In this document: positions 46,301 through 58,728 of the stretch, in pieces | Position numbering within the stretch: the first letter of the stretch is position 1 | Layout: every line of letters starts with the position of its first letter | From: Lomentospora prolificans | Taxonomy: Eukaryota; Ascomycota; Sordariomycetes; Microascales; Microascaceae | Length of the DNA stretch: 64,000 bases | Direction of reading: 5' to 3' | Assembly: GCA_029532625.1 (NCBI GenBank) | Contig: JARFXM010000009.1 | Location: forward strand, 558,001-622,000 | Translations under genes and position numbers: made by a program | The notes under the pieces: model-generated | Told to the model about the DNA's origin: nothing | What the model saw: only the letters and a program-made list of their open reading frames with translations | Databases searched by the model: none

Positions 46301-49300
46301 ATGAAACTTAACAGTCTCTACTAAGGTGGGGCCAGTAAATATCACGCGCGGCACTAAAATGCCCGTTGAGGGGACAGGCGACAACGGGAAGAACGGTCGA
46401 GTCTCCCGTCCTTAAACCAACACAAAAAAATGTCCATGAAGAAATATTCTATTTATTCCACCAGCCCTCATCTTTGTGCAAAACGACAGAGGTCACGACA
46501 ATATTTGGAGCACCCATTTTTGTCAGACACGATTGCTCGCCTACCGAATCTGGTCCTGCCCGTCTCTCAGGTACAAGGAGGGACCAGCGCATCCTGCGTC
46601 GTGCTCGCGCATTCGGAGAAAAGTATATTGTACATATCACGCAGAAACTCACGACGGAGGTGTGCAACCCAATGTGTGACGGGAAGATAGCAGATGGCGA
46701 TACCGAGCTACATCACAGTGTGCTGGGGGGGGACCGAGGACCGAAAAGCCCAACCATGGTGGAATGAACATAAATATTCTGTTCAAGGGCAAGAACCAGC
46801 CTCAATACCCTGGTCTTTCGGAGTGTGTGCGTATCAATGCATCCATGCAACCCAAGAAATACGCTCACGAAGCACGGAGGCAGCATCCTGCCGGGTGGCG
46901 GACTGACTAAAACGTGACGGGCCACATGAATCAAAGGGTTACTGGTACGTAGAATCACCGCGCGGGGAGGGGAGAAACTACCCTGGAGCGAACGGGCATT
47001 GGCCGTTTTGGCAAAAATGAATGGCATCAATCCAAGCTACGAAGTACGAAGGGGAGGTAGCTCCGTACCAGCCACGAAATCCGTCCAGCCCACACGCAAG
47101 AAAAAGCCTGCATATGCGCGCAAGACATAATACTAATTTGGCAACGCTTGCTCAAGGCTATTTGTGAGAAGGAAGAAAAAAGAAAAGGAAGAGGGCCAGG
47201 CCACGCAACCAGTTCAGGGCAGGGGTTGTCTGAGAGCGAGCAAGCACACGACGCCGCCTGGCCAGGCCAAGCCCAAAGGACAAACCTCCGGGCTGCAGAA
47301 CCCCGTAAATGGAGGAGATTGCAACTATCCAATTGCGTGAATCCTTGCGTAGCCTCCTTCGGAATTTAGACCCAGGCACTCCGTCATTCTGGTCCAGTCA
47401 TTGCCATCCTCGGAGGTTGCAACGTCGACCCTCCCTAGTTGTCAGGGATCCACACCCGTCCAACAATCTGGTTCACTCGTCCGAGAGAAGCCTGGTCACA
47501 CAGCCAGTTAGAAAATCGTGCAATTCGGCAGGATCATGTCGCCCACTTCTCTTGCCTCTCGAAAGTGACTGTTCGAGGCTAGTTTCGTTTAATTCTGCCT
47601 CGATGGAGCTATTAAATCACGTATAATTTCCATGAGGCGGTTGATAATGCGTAGCGTTGCCGCCACTTGACCATTTCTTCCCGACCCTGCAGACAGTACG
47701 AGGAGACGCCCCAGCACAACCTAAAAACCCATACTATAACAGTGGAGGCCCAAGGCAAAAACCATCGTAAATCCAATCTCGGCCGATCCGGCAAGCTGAA
47801 CTTCTCTCCCCTTCCCCGTATGACGAAAGTCGGTGGGCCCTCGCGAAGTGAGAGCTGGGCTATCGCCCTGACTACCGTTGCAATGCGGATTGCCAACCCA
47901 AAGGGCTCAATCACAGCTGTGCATAGCCGGTCATCGTCTCCGGTATTGGGCTCGATATCTGGGCCGAACCGCAGATCCAGACTTTTGATGCTGACATAAT
48001 TTTAACTATCTGTCACAGTGGACGGAAGTGTGCGGACACGTGATGCCCCTGGCTGGGTCTGATCACGACCCATGGCCAGCTATTATAGAGGTCATGGCGA
48101 GCACTCCAGCGCTGCACTTCAGCGGGCATCGGCGCTTGCAAAATCATTGATGCCAGCTGGCTGAAGGCCCCTCTGAATCCCCCGTATTCACGATCTAGTC
48201 CAATGACCAGCAGCAATATTCCTAACGGTTTCCTTCACGAATAAGACTTCCAAACCTCGCAGAGAATCGATTGTGTTTATATACTTAAGAATACGAATTA
48301 GATAATATATGGAGTCGCATCGTGAATCCCTTCTTCGGCGAATATATACTGTGGCTTTGCAAAGATCCACATCCAGAACACTCTCGATGGATTGGTTTGA
48401 TGGGGGCTGCCACACGCCTTTTAATCTAATTGAGTGCGGGAGCTGGATGACGCTCCCATGGGCGGGAGGTGGTCAGAGGTTGAAGGGGTGCCTAATTTAT
48501 TGCTCATTGACCTTACCACCCCCCGAATGCGGGAAATAATCTGGACGTATATTGGCGAACAAGCGATACCTTGTCGGCAAGTTTAATCTATCAGGTAACA
48601 GCCGCCAATCTTTCCAAAAAGCACCCGGCCCGCTAACCTAACCCGTCCTTGGGAATTTAGACGAATGTGCGTAGGATGTGCGGCCAGAGACCCGGGCAGT
48701 GGCCGTTACAAGAATCTGGAGGGGGTAATCCGAGCGGATCAATAATAAACTTAGAACGGATTGAGCATCAGGGGATGACTGGCTCGGGATGGATCTCATG
48801 CTTCAAGTCTGTACGGGAGAATAGGACGAGAGGGATGGAGTAGGGGTTCGAGAGGGGAGATCATGGAGATTTGAACCAGACTTCCGATCATCGCAGAAGC
48901 TGAAACCGGGCGATCACCAGGGACAGTGGAAAATGGTGGCTGGTCGTCGAAATTCCCGCGTGTGCTTTCTGTCCGCCCCCCTTTTCCTTACCTGACCCTT
49001 CTGTGCCGGGAAGTCCGTGGGTGATCGCGAATGCCGCTCTGCAGGATGATCTTCCCTGGGACGTGATTATCCATATGGAGTACCTTAGGACAGCGCAACG
49101 CTGGGACTGTGACATGGGGCACGGGTATGGGGGAGGCAAGTCCACCCTGTGGAAGTGTTCGGCCGATCGACCTCCGTCACACATTTAATCGAAAATGACC
49201 CCCCGCTTGGAAAAAGGAAAGGCTCTTGCAGCAACGGCGATGGTTTGGAGTCTTGACATTCCTTGTCAGCACATGTGCGCACCCAAACTTCTCGACCACC

Positions 49301-52166
49301 AATCCGCAATCAGAACGAGGATGCTGGCTCGAACATCCCCCGAACGCCTTGAGGACGTCTCGAACGTTTAAAAGGCTTTACTGGCGTCTCGTTCGGTATT
49401 GCACGGGCTGTATTATTTTTATCCCTGTCGATAGGCTTCCTCTCGACCAGGAGGCAAGACCTTAACCGTATTTTCCCTGGTTGCAAGAGCCGAAAGAGAA
49501 CTATTATTACAATGTACTTCGTACATTTGTTCCCTTTATTTATTCAAAGAGTACATCTAGCTGGAACCAGCCCTTGTAATTAATTGGCTGATTTCAGCTC
49601 CATCAACCGAACGAGGCCATTCGCCCTAATCAGCGAGGCTAGGTTTGGCCCCTTGATAAATATCTTCACAGTGAAGCAACTTCTTGTGAAGTAACGGGAG
49701 CGGAGTGGGTTTTAGAGCCTCGAGATACGGATCAATGTTATTTAACGCCAGGCGAATTGGCGGCCTTCCCGGATCCGGAACACGTGGGTTGGTTTGTTTG
49801 TCTTAGTATCCGTGTTTGTACCCAGCGCGTAGGCCGAGTGGGTTAGGGAAGACCAGCGGGTGGATGGACTGGCCAGGCGCTTTCTGCGTCGCGGCGACAC
49901 GGCCAGTGTCACTGACGAGCGTAACTGGCTCTCATATCCTGTGCTGGTGTCTGCCCTGGGCGTCTACACCGTGTCCATCGGCCAGCTTCGTCAAATGGTG
50001 GTAGCATCTTGCGGTGCTGTTTGCGACTTCTTCCGATCTAAGTGTATGCTCGGCATACATGCATGCATGCTAGATGTATGTAGCTGTCTTTCCGCATGCT
50101 TGACGAGACATATATCCTAAGTGATGAAAACCGAAAGTGTTTGCCTGCATGGCGGCTTCTATATCTCCTCAGGTGGCTCCTCTCGGGGGATATGACTGCA
50201 CCTGCATGTGTCTACGAGTTATACTGTTGCTGTGGGTTTCATTTGATGAAAAAAAAAATGAGGGCACGCATGCATACGTTTAGTCCGAGCCTTTCTTTGG
50301 TGAGAAAGGCCCTTCCACGCGGCGGTTGGCATCCCTGAAATTGCCGATGAGCTGGCCCAAAGCACCGACGGTATGTGTAAGGCCAGAGGCTCTTGGAAGA
50401 ACTAGAGGCGACGAAAGGAAAAACAAAGCGAAAGGAGGGGAAAATAGGGTGGCGTTGAAACAAACCTTTGGCCAGGCGCCAGCATCAGACCAGTCTTCAT
50501 GTGTGCAGCAATTGTTTTTTTCCACCCCAAAACTCATATCCTCAATTCTAGTGATAGTTTGCGATCATGTCGGCTGCGCGTGTCCCTGTAGCGCCGTCAA
50601 GTGGTTTATTCAGTTGGTGTTTCGTCACACTCCCTAGCGCCCCATTAAGGTTTTCCTCGGGGTCCGTGGAATCGATCTGGTTTTGATATGGTGTAGCGCA
50701 ACGTTCGATAACGGCCAGCCATGTAGGTAGCAGGGGACTTCAGATCGATGGAACCAGGTGCTAATGCGTTGAAGAGTTTAGCGCCGACCGCCGAGGAGAA
50801 AAATAGAGAGCACACAGGAACCGGCCAGGCGGCGCTAGTGGTTTTAGGCTTGCCTCTGCCCCGGAAACTCATCGGGTCGGCGTTGCTGGCCACCTCTGTT
50901 GCCCAGTCTAGCGCTCTTTCCCCCCTTCATTTTTGCTCCCATTCCAAACTTCGCTGCCAAGGCGAACGTGACCATCATCTACCCTTCAATATGTTGTGGC
51001 TTTGCGCCTCAGGATAATTCCAATTTTTGTCAAGACAGTGCCGGGGATGATCCACCCCTAACCGTGGGGCCCTGCCCTGCCCTGCCCTCCTATATGCTGG
51101 TTTGATTTTTCCAAGACGGCGGGTGTGCTGCATTGCTGCCATAAAGTTTCCCTCGTACCAGTCCAGTATGTAATGACGTTAGTGCTAGTAGAAAGCAAGC
51201 AAGATTGTCAAAGTAACCTTCTACCTTAATGGACACGCGCAGCTACTCGGTCAGACAATCATCACAAGGTATTTCGCATTACTGCGCGCGCGTGTAGGTG
51301 TACCTAATTACTGCCACTCCCTACCCGCAACAAGAGAATGGCAATGACAACGATGGGGCGAGGATGGTGCACCATCATTCTTTTCCCTCTTTTCGCGCTG
51401 GCCCCTACGTGCACCGTGCAGCGCGCGTGAGTGGTTGCGCAGATGCGTATTTGGAGGGACACAAGTTCGTAACGGCGATGCGCAAGTGCATTCCCCATTT
51501 GCGTATCCTCTTCCACTTTTTTGCCCTCCGAATTTATTTCCCATTTTGGTCCGTTCTGTGAAGGGGCGTCGTGCAGATCTCGACGGAAAAATTATATGCA
51601 CACGAACGGATCGATTACTGGGAAAGGGCATAATACCAGGCCGCAGGTGGAGGCAAAACTGTCCGGGACCAGGGAGTCAAACTGGCGCTCGAGCTGCGTG
51701 GCAGGCAGGCGTTGACGCTGGGCTTATGGCTGCCATGGTTACTGTACTTTGACGCATGTCTGTTTCCAGCAGATGCCGCTGATAACCCGGAAATAGCGGA
51801 AGTACGGATACTCCCACTGCCTGTTCCAGAACGACCAGACCAAATTTGTAGTGGGAGGGAGCCCTCGTTTTCCCCCCCCCCAGCTAGTCAGCCCAGGGAG
51901 ACAGAGAGACTGGAGAATGGGAATCGATGATGTCTGTTAGTCAGCTATTAGGCCTGTGCTAAAAGGGGAGACAATGTCCCCGACGGTTGCCCAGGCCCGG
52001 GATTGGTCCCCATGTCCTGAACTGGGGCGAGAGGATACCCTCTGCTACATAGAGTATTAATGTGCTGCAGCGTGGTGCACCCTGTCCTCTCCACCCAGAG
52101 TACGTACCTGTGGGAGAGGGAGCAGAGTACGGGAGTATTCCCGTACCAAACACTCCCATGTTGTAA

Positions 52167-52190
52167 GGGGTGGGAGGGTGGGAGGGTGGG
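52167..52190 (+). other. G-quadruplex motif, six G-tracts with 1-nt loops
   Basis: Reads GGGG-T-GGG-A-GGG-T-GGG-A-GGG-T-GGG on the + strand; further GGG tracts follow at 52194-52200. Six tracts with single-base loops form one of the most stable G4 patterns. It lies about 840 bp upstream of the SSN6 start codon. Confidence 0.75.
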
Positions 52191-52637
52191 CCTGGGCGGG
52201 CTCCAGAAGGTGTGTGGTGTGCGGTGGAAGGTACGAAGTATTTGTCTCCTCGATCACTCCACACCATCCACCCACCCCACCACCCCCCGGCTAAGCAACG
52301 ACGTACAAAGCCTAGCAGTGCTCAGCACTGGTAAAATAAAGTACACATAAACACCTGCATGGATGTTCCTCGCTTGGCATGCCACGCCGCCGTGTGATTA
52401 TGAGATCCATTGCCCGTTCCCTTCTTTCTTCTCATGGGTAAGGTAAGTTTGTGACAGAGCGCGAGTGCCTTTCGCCGTCATTTTGTGCCATCCTCCCATC
52501 TCTCCTTCTGCCCCATCTCCCCAACTCCTTTCGTCCCGTTTTCTTCTTTCCACCCCAACCCTTCGAAGCCTCTGCGGCTGTCGCCATCACCTCTGGGCCT
52601 CTTCCAATTTCCCTCGCTCTCCCTCATCGCGACTCTG

Positions 52638-52938
52638 GTAAGTCCCCGACATCCCAACTTGCCTCACTTCCCTCGTTATTCTCTCTATTTCTGCCTTTGT
52701 CAGCACGCCGGCCACCCTGTCCAGCTCCACAGCTACTCGCTGTTCAGGAACCGGTCGCCCTTTTTTTGTCTTCCATCATCATCACCATCACGAAGCCTCA
52801 TCACCGCGTTGCAACTCGTGTACCCTTTTATTTTCTTTTGGCCTTTCTCATTCTCTTTGTCGCATCGCGACTATCTAACTACCCATTCATCATCCAACGA
52901 CTGAATGCTAACCTATTATCGTCGCCCCTGTGCTGCAG
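52638..52938 (+). other. Possible intron in the SSN6 5' leader
   Basis: A GTAAGT donor at 52638 and a pyrimidine-rich TGCTGCAG acceptor ending at 52938 flank 301 nt of C/T-rich sequence just before the SSN6 start codon. Removing it would shorten the leader and discard an upstream reading frame. Splice-site consensus only. Confidence 0.35.
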
Positions 52939-53027
52939 ACCGGAGACACTCATAATTGGTGCCGATCAGGGCGAGGCAAGCTTATACTCTTGACTCTGCC
53001 GCGACACCCTAATAATATTCAGCCATC

Positions 53028-56000
53028 ATGGCGAACCATCACCCTTCGCCGACCATGATGCAGATGCAGCATGGCGGTCCCCAGGCCCCTCCGCCGCCGC
53101 CGCCTCCCCAGGCCCAAGGTCCCGTCAGCCAGCCCGGTCGCTACGCGAGTGCACCCTCGCGCCAAATCTTGGCAATGACGGAGGCCGTCTGGATGCAGAT
53201 TGGTACGGCAATGCATTGCGATACCTCAACTTGATTATTCTTGGGGTTGCTAACTCTCCGATTGCGAAATACAGGCAGTCTCGCCGAAGTCCTCAATTCT
53301 CCTGATGAGGCTATGGCCGCGTACGAGTCGGCGCTTCGCGCCAATCCCAACTCAGTGCCAGCCATGACTGCCATTTCCTTGATCCTCCGAACCCGCGAGG
53401 AGTTCCACAAGGCCGTCGGCTTCCTGCAAGATGTTCTCAAGCTCGAACCCAACAATGGCGAGGCCTGGGGAAGCCTCGGTACGTCAATTACCGCCCTGAT
53501 CCGCGCCTTCTCCGTGGGTTACCATTCACTAACGCGAATTTCGCAGGCCACTGTTTCCTCATGATGGATGATTTGCAGCAGGCCTACGCGGCCTACCAGA
53601 ATGCCCTAGTTAACCTTTCCAGCCCCAAGGTAATTTCGCGCCTACTCAATTGTTGCCATCGTACCCTCGTCACATCTAACTCTGGCACCGTAGGAGCCCA
53701 AGCTTTGGTACGGAATTGGTATCCTCTACGATCGATGGGGATCTCTGGAACATGCAGAGGAAGCCTTCTCCCAGGTCATGCAGATGCAGCCCGATTTCGA
53801 AAAGGCCAACGAGATTTACTTCAGACTCGGCATCATTTATAAGCAGCAGTCGAAGTACAACCAAAGTCTAGAATGTTTTAAGTATATCGTCAGCTCGCCG
53901 CCGCATCCGTTGACCGAGGAGGACATTTGGTTCCAGATCGGTCACGTCCACGAGCAGCAGAAGGACGTAAGTTATTGAACGCTTCCACATCTCAATGCGT
54001 GGTCGCGAAACTGACAATATGCTAGTATGACAATGCCAAGGCTGCTTACCAGCGGGTCTTGGATCGCGATCCGAACCACGCCAAGGTACTCCAGCAGCTC
54101 GGTTGGCTCCACCACAACCAGAGCAACAGCTTCCAGAGCCAGGAGCGCGCAATCGAATTCTTGGAGAAGTCCGTTGCTGCTGGTATGTCTCTTGTGACCC
54201 TCATCGCATGTATCTCCGCAAACTCTAACCCTTCAATAGACACCAACGACGCGCAGAGCTGGTACCTGCTTGGCCGCTGCTACATGTCGCAGCAGAAGTA
54301 CCCCAAAGCGTACGAAGCCTACCAGCAGGCAGTCTACCGAGACGGACGGAACCCTACCTTCTGGTGCTCTATTGGTGTTCTCTACTACCAGATTAACCAG
54401 TATCGCGATGCTCTCGACGCCTATTCGCGTGCTATCCGCCTTAATCCCTACATTAGCGAGGTCTGGTACGACTTGGGCACTTTGGTACGTGACTTTGCTT
54501 CCACACACCTCAGAATATCCCGGGCCTTGTTCTCTAGCTAACGTCTCTGGCGCACAGTACGAATCGTGCAACAACCAAATCAACGACGCCCTTGACGCAT
54601 ATCAAAGGGCCGCTGAGCTTGATCCGACCAACCCTCACATCAAGGCTCGTCTGCACCTTCTGCGCAGCGGTGGTTCCAATGCTGGACCTCCAGCAAGCGC
54701 TCCCCAGCCTACTGATGTTCATCCATATGCTCACCAGCCTGTCGCCCCTCCCGGGCCCGCACCCCCCCCGTGGACCGGATCCACTCAACAACAGCAACAG
54801 CAGCCTCCTCCGCCAGGCCCTCCTTCCGGTCCTCCAGCTAACGGGTGGGGTCGACATGGAGAAGTGAACGCGCCTCCTCAACCTCCCAACCCCTATGAGC
54901 AGCGCGGCGATTACCGTAGCCAGCCGCCGCCGCCGCCTCCCCCCGCTCCTCTTAGACAACCTAGTCCTCGCCAGGAGCAGCAGATGCGACAGCAAGCGCA
55001 GTCTCAACAACCACCTCCCCAGCAGCAGCAGCCACCCCCTCCCCCGCCGCAACAAGGCGGACAGCCACCTTATGGCGACAGCCGGGGCCCTGACCCTCGG
55101 GGAGGACCGGCATCTATTCGTCGGGGACCTTCTCCTCGTCCAAACCACTACGGTTCGCAAGGCCCTCCACCGCCACCCCCGCCTACCTCGCAACCTATGC
55201 ACATGTCGGAGCGGGTGGCCAACCCCAACTACATCCCGCCTCACGCTGGCCCTTCCGGACCTCCTAGTGACGGCCCCAAGCCGCTTTCGCAGTATCCTCC
55301 CAGGAATAGCCCTCGGGCAGAGGTCCGCCCCATCCACGACAATAGGATGCCTTCCCCCAAGTCCGCTTATCCCCAGCACCAGCAGGCTCCTCCTCCGCCC
55401 CCACCCTACGGTCACCACCCCGAGAGTGGGCCAGCTCCTCCCGGTCCAATGGATGCCTCCCCCGCTCACCCTCCTCAACCTCCTCATCCCTCTCAACCCC
55501 CTCAATCTTCTATGCAAGTTGACGGACCTATGCATCGCGGTGACGACCGACCACCCTCGGTCGGGCCCAAGAGAATGCGGGATTGGGAGGAGGAGTCAGC
55601 TTCGAAGAAGCAGGCTAACGAGGAGAACCGTGCCAGGTTGGATGACATGCGTCATAGACGACCGTCGACGCCTCCGCATGAGCCTTACCGTCGCAACTCC
55701 TCCGAGGCCCGACGGTTTGACGAACAGCGCCGTGCGGATGAACAACGTCGGGCAGACGATATGCGCCGGGCCGAGGAGCAACGGCACGGCAACGAGAGCT
55801 ACCACCCATCTGAGGCGGCTCACCACAGCCAAAACCACCAGATGCCCCCGGCTCACCTCCCGCCCATGCAACAAGGCCCTGCTCCCATGCCGCCTCTGGG
55901 TCATGAGGCGGGGCAACCTGCGGGCCCAGCCCCTCTCAAGGACTACCCAGCTGAGGAACGTCAGAAGCTGGAAGCATCCAGGCCACCCCCACCGCCTCCC

Positions 56001-56207
56001 GCAGCCGCCAGCAATGAACCCGAGAGGGCGGCGCGCAAGGTCGATGTCAACGAGAACTACGATGATGAGGAAGAGGAGGACAAGAAAGGAAGCATCGTCG
56101 GCACAAATGGTTCGGCGGCTCCGTCGGGCGATGCTAAGACTACCACGCCTACGAGCGGAGCTGTCAACGGAGTCAGTGGCGCTACTCCCAAAGTTGAGGC
56201 TGCTTGA
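53028..56207 (+). CDS. SSN6: General transcriptional co-repressor Ssn6/Cyc8
   Basis: Seven exons: 53028-53202, 53275-53478, 53547-53629, 53694-53966, 54026-54182, 54240-54484 and 54558-56207; 928 residues. After a Pro-rich N-terminus (residues 20-30), residues ~45-410 form about ten tetratricopeptide repeats, for example SPDEAMAAYESALRANPNSV, HAEEAFSQVMQMQPDFEKAN, YDNAKAAYQRVLDRDPNHAK and INDALDAYQRAAELDPTNPH, in the order seen in yeast Cyc8 and Neurospora RCM-1. The rest is disordered, rich in Pro, Gln and His, with poly-Q and poly-P tracts, a basic-acidic block (DEQRRADEQRRADDMRRAEE) and an acidic end (YDDEEEEDKKGS). Ssn6 joins Tup1 (RcoA) and is brought to promoters by DNA-binding proteins to repress glucose-, mating- and stress-controlled genes. 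Exons 1-6 hold TPRs, exon 7 the last TPR and tail. Confidence 0.96.
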
Positions 56208-57122
56208 AGCCGCGCAACAAAGATACCCGTGCACCATTTAGTCTTAAAGCGACCCAAGACTTGTTGGGTCTGTGTTTCTACCATGGCACTCTTTTCCACA
56301 TCTTGTCTTACTCTCGGTTCTCTATTTTCTTCCTACTTCCGTTGCCTGCATATCTATCATTACTGTTTCCTGTTAATTTCTTCTTTGTTCGGATGAAGTA
56401 TATCGGAGCGGCTTGGGCGTTGCGATGGCCTAGCAGCCTTGGAGCAAAAGGAGGAATGCGTGGCTTTGTGTTGTCTGTTTCAAGGGGTATGCCCGAAATA
56501 ACCATGGATGGTTTAGAATCGCATGGGGTGAACCAGAAGAGGATATTTTAGCTAGTGAATGCAAAAGCTTCTGCAATTCAAGATTGTTGTATCCGCACCA
56601 GTACCAGAAGCGGTGAGAACGTCCATGTGTAAGATATAACAGTGTCCACTTAGTGAAGAATAATAGCTTCAGAGTTCCCACAAGCCCTCAGGCAATTGTG
56701 TCCGCATTGGCAATTTCCCCATGCCGGTTTGAGTGAACTCGGTCCACCGCGCCAGCAAGAGCCTAGTGCCAACTGCTGCCAACTGTCAGTCATTCTTCGT
56801 CAATCCACACATTATTATTCATGCCCATGCCCATGCATCGCCACCATGACAGTTCATGTTCTTGACTCCACATACAACACGTGACTTGAATTGAAAGGGC
56901 TTGAAAGTCTTGGCGACCCTCGTTTGGAGCCCACGAAAAAAGTGTGCGAAAGTTTTAGGAGGACCAACCAATCTCGACCCACGGGCTCGAATCTGGGACC
57001 GCCACTTTAACCTCTCGACACACAACGACAAGGAGGATTTCTCTTTTCCCTTTCTCTTTTTTTTTTCTTCTTTCCCCTTCCCTTCCTTCTCCAACCCATT
57101 CCTTCATCCCCCAATCGACAAC
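56208..57122. other. Intergenic between SSN6 and RPL3
   Basis: SSN6 3' UTR and the RPL3 promoter. The last ~80 bases before RPL3 are a pyrimidine tract (T10 with CTT repeats), typical of fungal ribosomal-protein leaders. Confidence 0.6.
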
Positions 57123-58728
57123 ATGTCTCACCGAAAGGTACGCACGCTCTCTGTATCCCTTTCGAATAATCCTGGCTCGATCTTCGAATGCCTCCAATCG
57201 TGCTCTCTGAGATGACAATACTAACCCGTCTGCGTCTTTCCAGTTCGAGGCCCCCCGTCACGGTTCGCTGGCTTACTTGCCGCGCAAGCGAGCTGCCCGC
57301 CACCGAGGAAAGGTCAAGTCGTAAGTGATCCTGAAGAAAAACCTACAGTTGACTTCTCTGCTATGGTGTCGAGAGGAGAGAAACTAGCTGTTTGGTGGTC
57401 GCAATCTAGACGTGAAAATGAAGAAGAAGAAGAGAAGACGGAAAGAGATTTGGCTGACGATGCATTCCTCTTTTTTGCAGCTTCCCCAAGGATGACCCCA
57501 AGAAGCCCGTCCACCTTACCGCCGCCATGGGCTACAAGGCCGGTATGACGACCATCGTCCGCGACGTCGACCGTCCCGGTGCCAAGTCGCACAAGAAGGA
57601 AGTCGTCGAGGCTGTTACCATCGTCGATACCCCACCCGTACGAACAACGCAGCCCGCTTGGCGTTTGTGTCAATGGCTAACATCTTATTTAACAGATGAT
57701 CGTTGTTGGTCTGGTTGGTTACATCGAGACTCCCCGCGGTCTCCGCTCGCTCACCACTGTCTGGGCTGAGCACCTTAGCGACGAGGTCCGCCGCCGATTC
57801 TACAAGAACTGGTACAAGAGCAAGAAGAAGGCCTTCACCAAGTACGCCAAGAGGTACTCTGAGAACAACGGTGCCTCGGTCACCCGCGAGCTCGAGCGCA
57901 TCAAGAAGTACTGCACTGTCGTCCGTGTCCTTGCCCACACCCAGCTCCGCTTGACCCCCATCAAGCAGAAGAAGGCGCACCTCATGGAGATCCAGATCAA
58001 CGGCGGCTCCGTCGCCGACAAGGTCGAGTTTGGCCACAAGCTCTTCGAGAAGCCCGTCAGCATCGACACCATCTTCGAGCACAACGAGATGATTGATGTC
58101 ATCGCCGTCACCAAGGGTCACGGATACAACGGTGTCACGTCCCGTTGGGGCACCAAGAGGCTTCCTCGCAAGACCCACAAGGGTCTCCGCAAGGTCGCTT
58201 GTATTGGACCCTGGCATCCTGCCCACGTCCAGTGGACTGTTGCCCGTTCCGGTCAGATGGGTTACCACCACCGTACGTCGGTCAACCACAAGGTTTACCG
58301 AATTGGCAAGGGTGACCAGGAGAACAACGCGTCTACCGAGATGGATGTTACTGCTAAGAAGATCACTCCGTATGTCCCCCCGTTTTCTACGTCTTTTTGC
58401 TTTGCTTCATGGCTTGTCTTTAAATTTGGCGAAGCTTGATTGGGCGTTGAAGCTAACAAGATACGTAACCAACAGTCTTGGTGGCTTCGTCCGCTATGGT
58501 GAGGTCAACAACGACTTCGTCATGCTCAAGGGCTCGATTCCCGGTGTCAAGAAGCGAATCATGACTCTCCGCAAGTCCATGTTCGTCCACACGTCCAGGA
58601 AGGCTCTCGAGAACATCCAGCTCAAGTGGATCGACACCTCGTCCGAGTTCGGACACGGTGCCTTCCAGACGCCGGCGGAGAAGAAGCAGTACCAGGGTAC
58701 CCTCAAGAAGGACCTCGTTGCCGCGTAA
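57123..58728 (+). CDS. RPL3: 60S ribosomal protein L3 (uL3)
   Basis: Five exons: 57123-57137, 57244-57320, 57481-57637, 57696-58369 and 58476-58728; 391 residues, the expected length. The first exon has only five codons (MSHRK), a common arrangement in fungal ribosomal-protein genes. Conserved blocks are FEAPRHGSLAYLPRKRAARH, HLTAAMGYKAGMTTIVRDVD, MIVVGLVGYIETPRGLRSLT, DVIAVTKGHGYNGVTSRWGT, ACIGPWHPAHVQWTVARSGQ (with the His that is methylated in yeast Rpl3) and FVRYGEVNNDFVMLKGSIPG. uL3 sits near the peptidyl-transferase centre and is needed early in 60S assembly. Exon phases all agree. The 160-nt second intron was inspected for a C/D-box snoRNA and none was convincing. Confidence 0.98.

Larger units (their letters stand above)
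43374..53027. other. Gene-poor region of 9.65 kb
   Basis: No supportable protein gene, tRNA or rRNA on either strand. Frames of 100-145 codons occur at a density seen in non-coding DNA. The region is not strongly AT-rich, so it does not look like a heavily RIP-mutated transposon block. It contains a perfect GTACTTCGTAC (49514-49524), near copies at 47038-47047 and 52231-52241, and a strong G-quadruplex motif (52167-52190). The last ~560 bases are C/T-rich and are probably the SSN6 leader. Confidence 0.5.

Noticed and set aside
48860..48900. Reverse complement contains GGTTCAAATCTC, like a tRNA T-loop
   Set aside because: The bases flanking the loop do not pair as a T stem and no other arms are visible.
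49827..49880. GGCCGAGTGGGTTAGG resembles the A box of a type II (Ser/Leu) tRNA
   Set aside because: No acceptor stem, anticodon arm or GGTTCGA T-loop could be found at the right spacing.
52451..52993. 180-codon frame directly upstream of SSN6
   Set aside because: It is Pro/Ser/Leu-rich because of the C/T-rich leader, and splice consensus sites inside it suggest an untranslated intron.
54895..56241. 448-codon alternative frame within SSN6 exon 7 and a long antisense frame there
   Set aside because: Both arise from the Pro/Gln-rich repeats of SSN6 and have no independent start or family signature.
57321..57480. RPL3 intron 2 as host of a C/D-box snoRNA
   Set aside because: A GTGATCC and a CTGA occur, but box C does not match RTGATGA and no terminal stem is seen.
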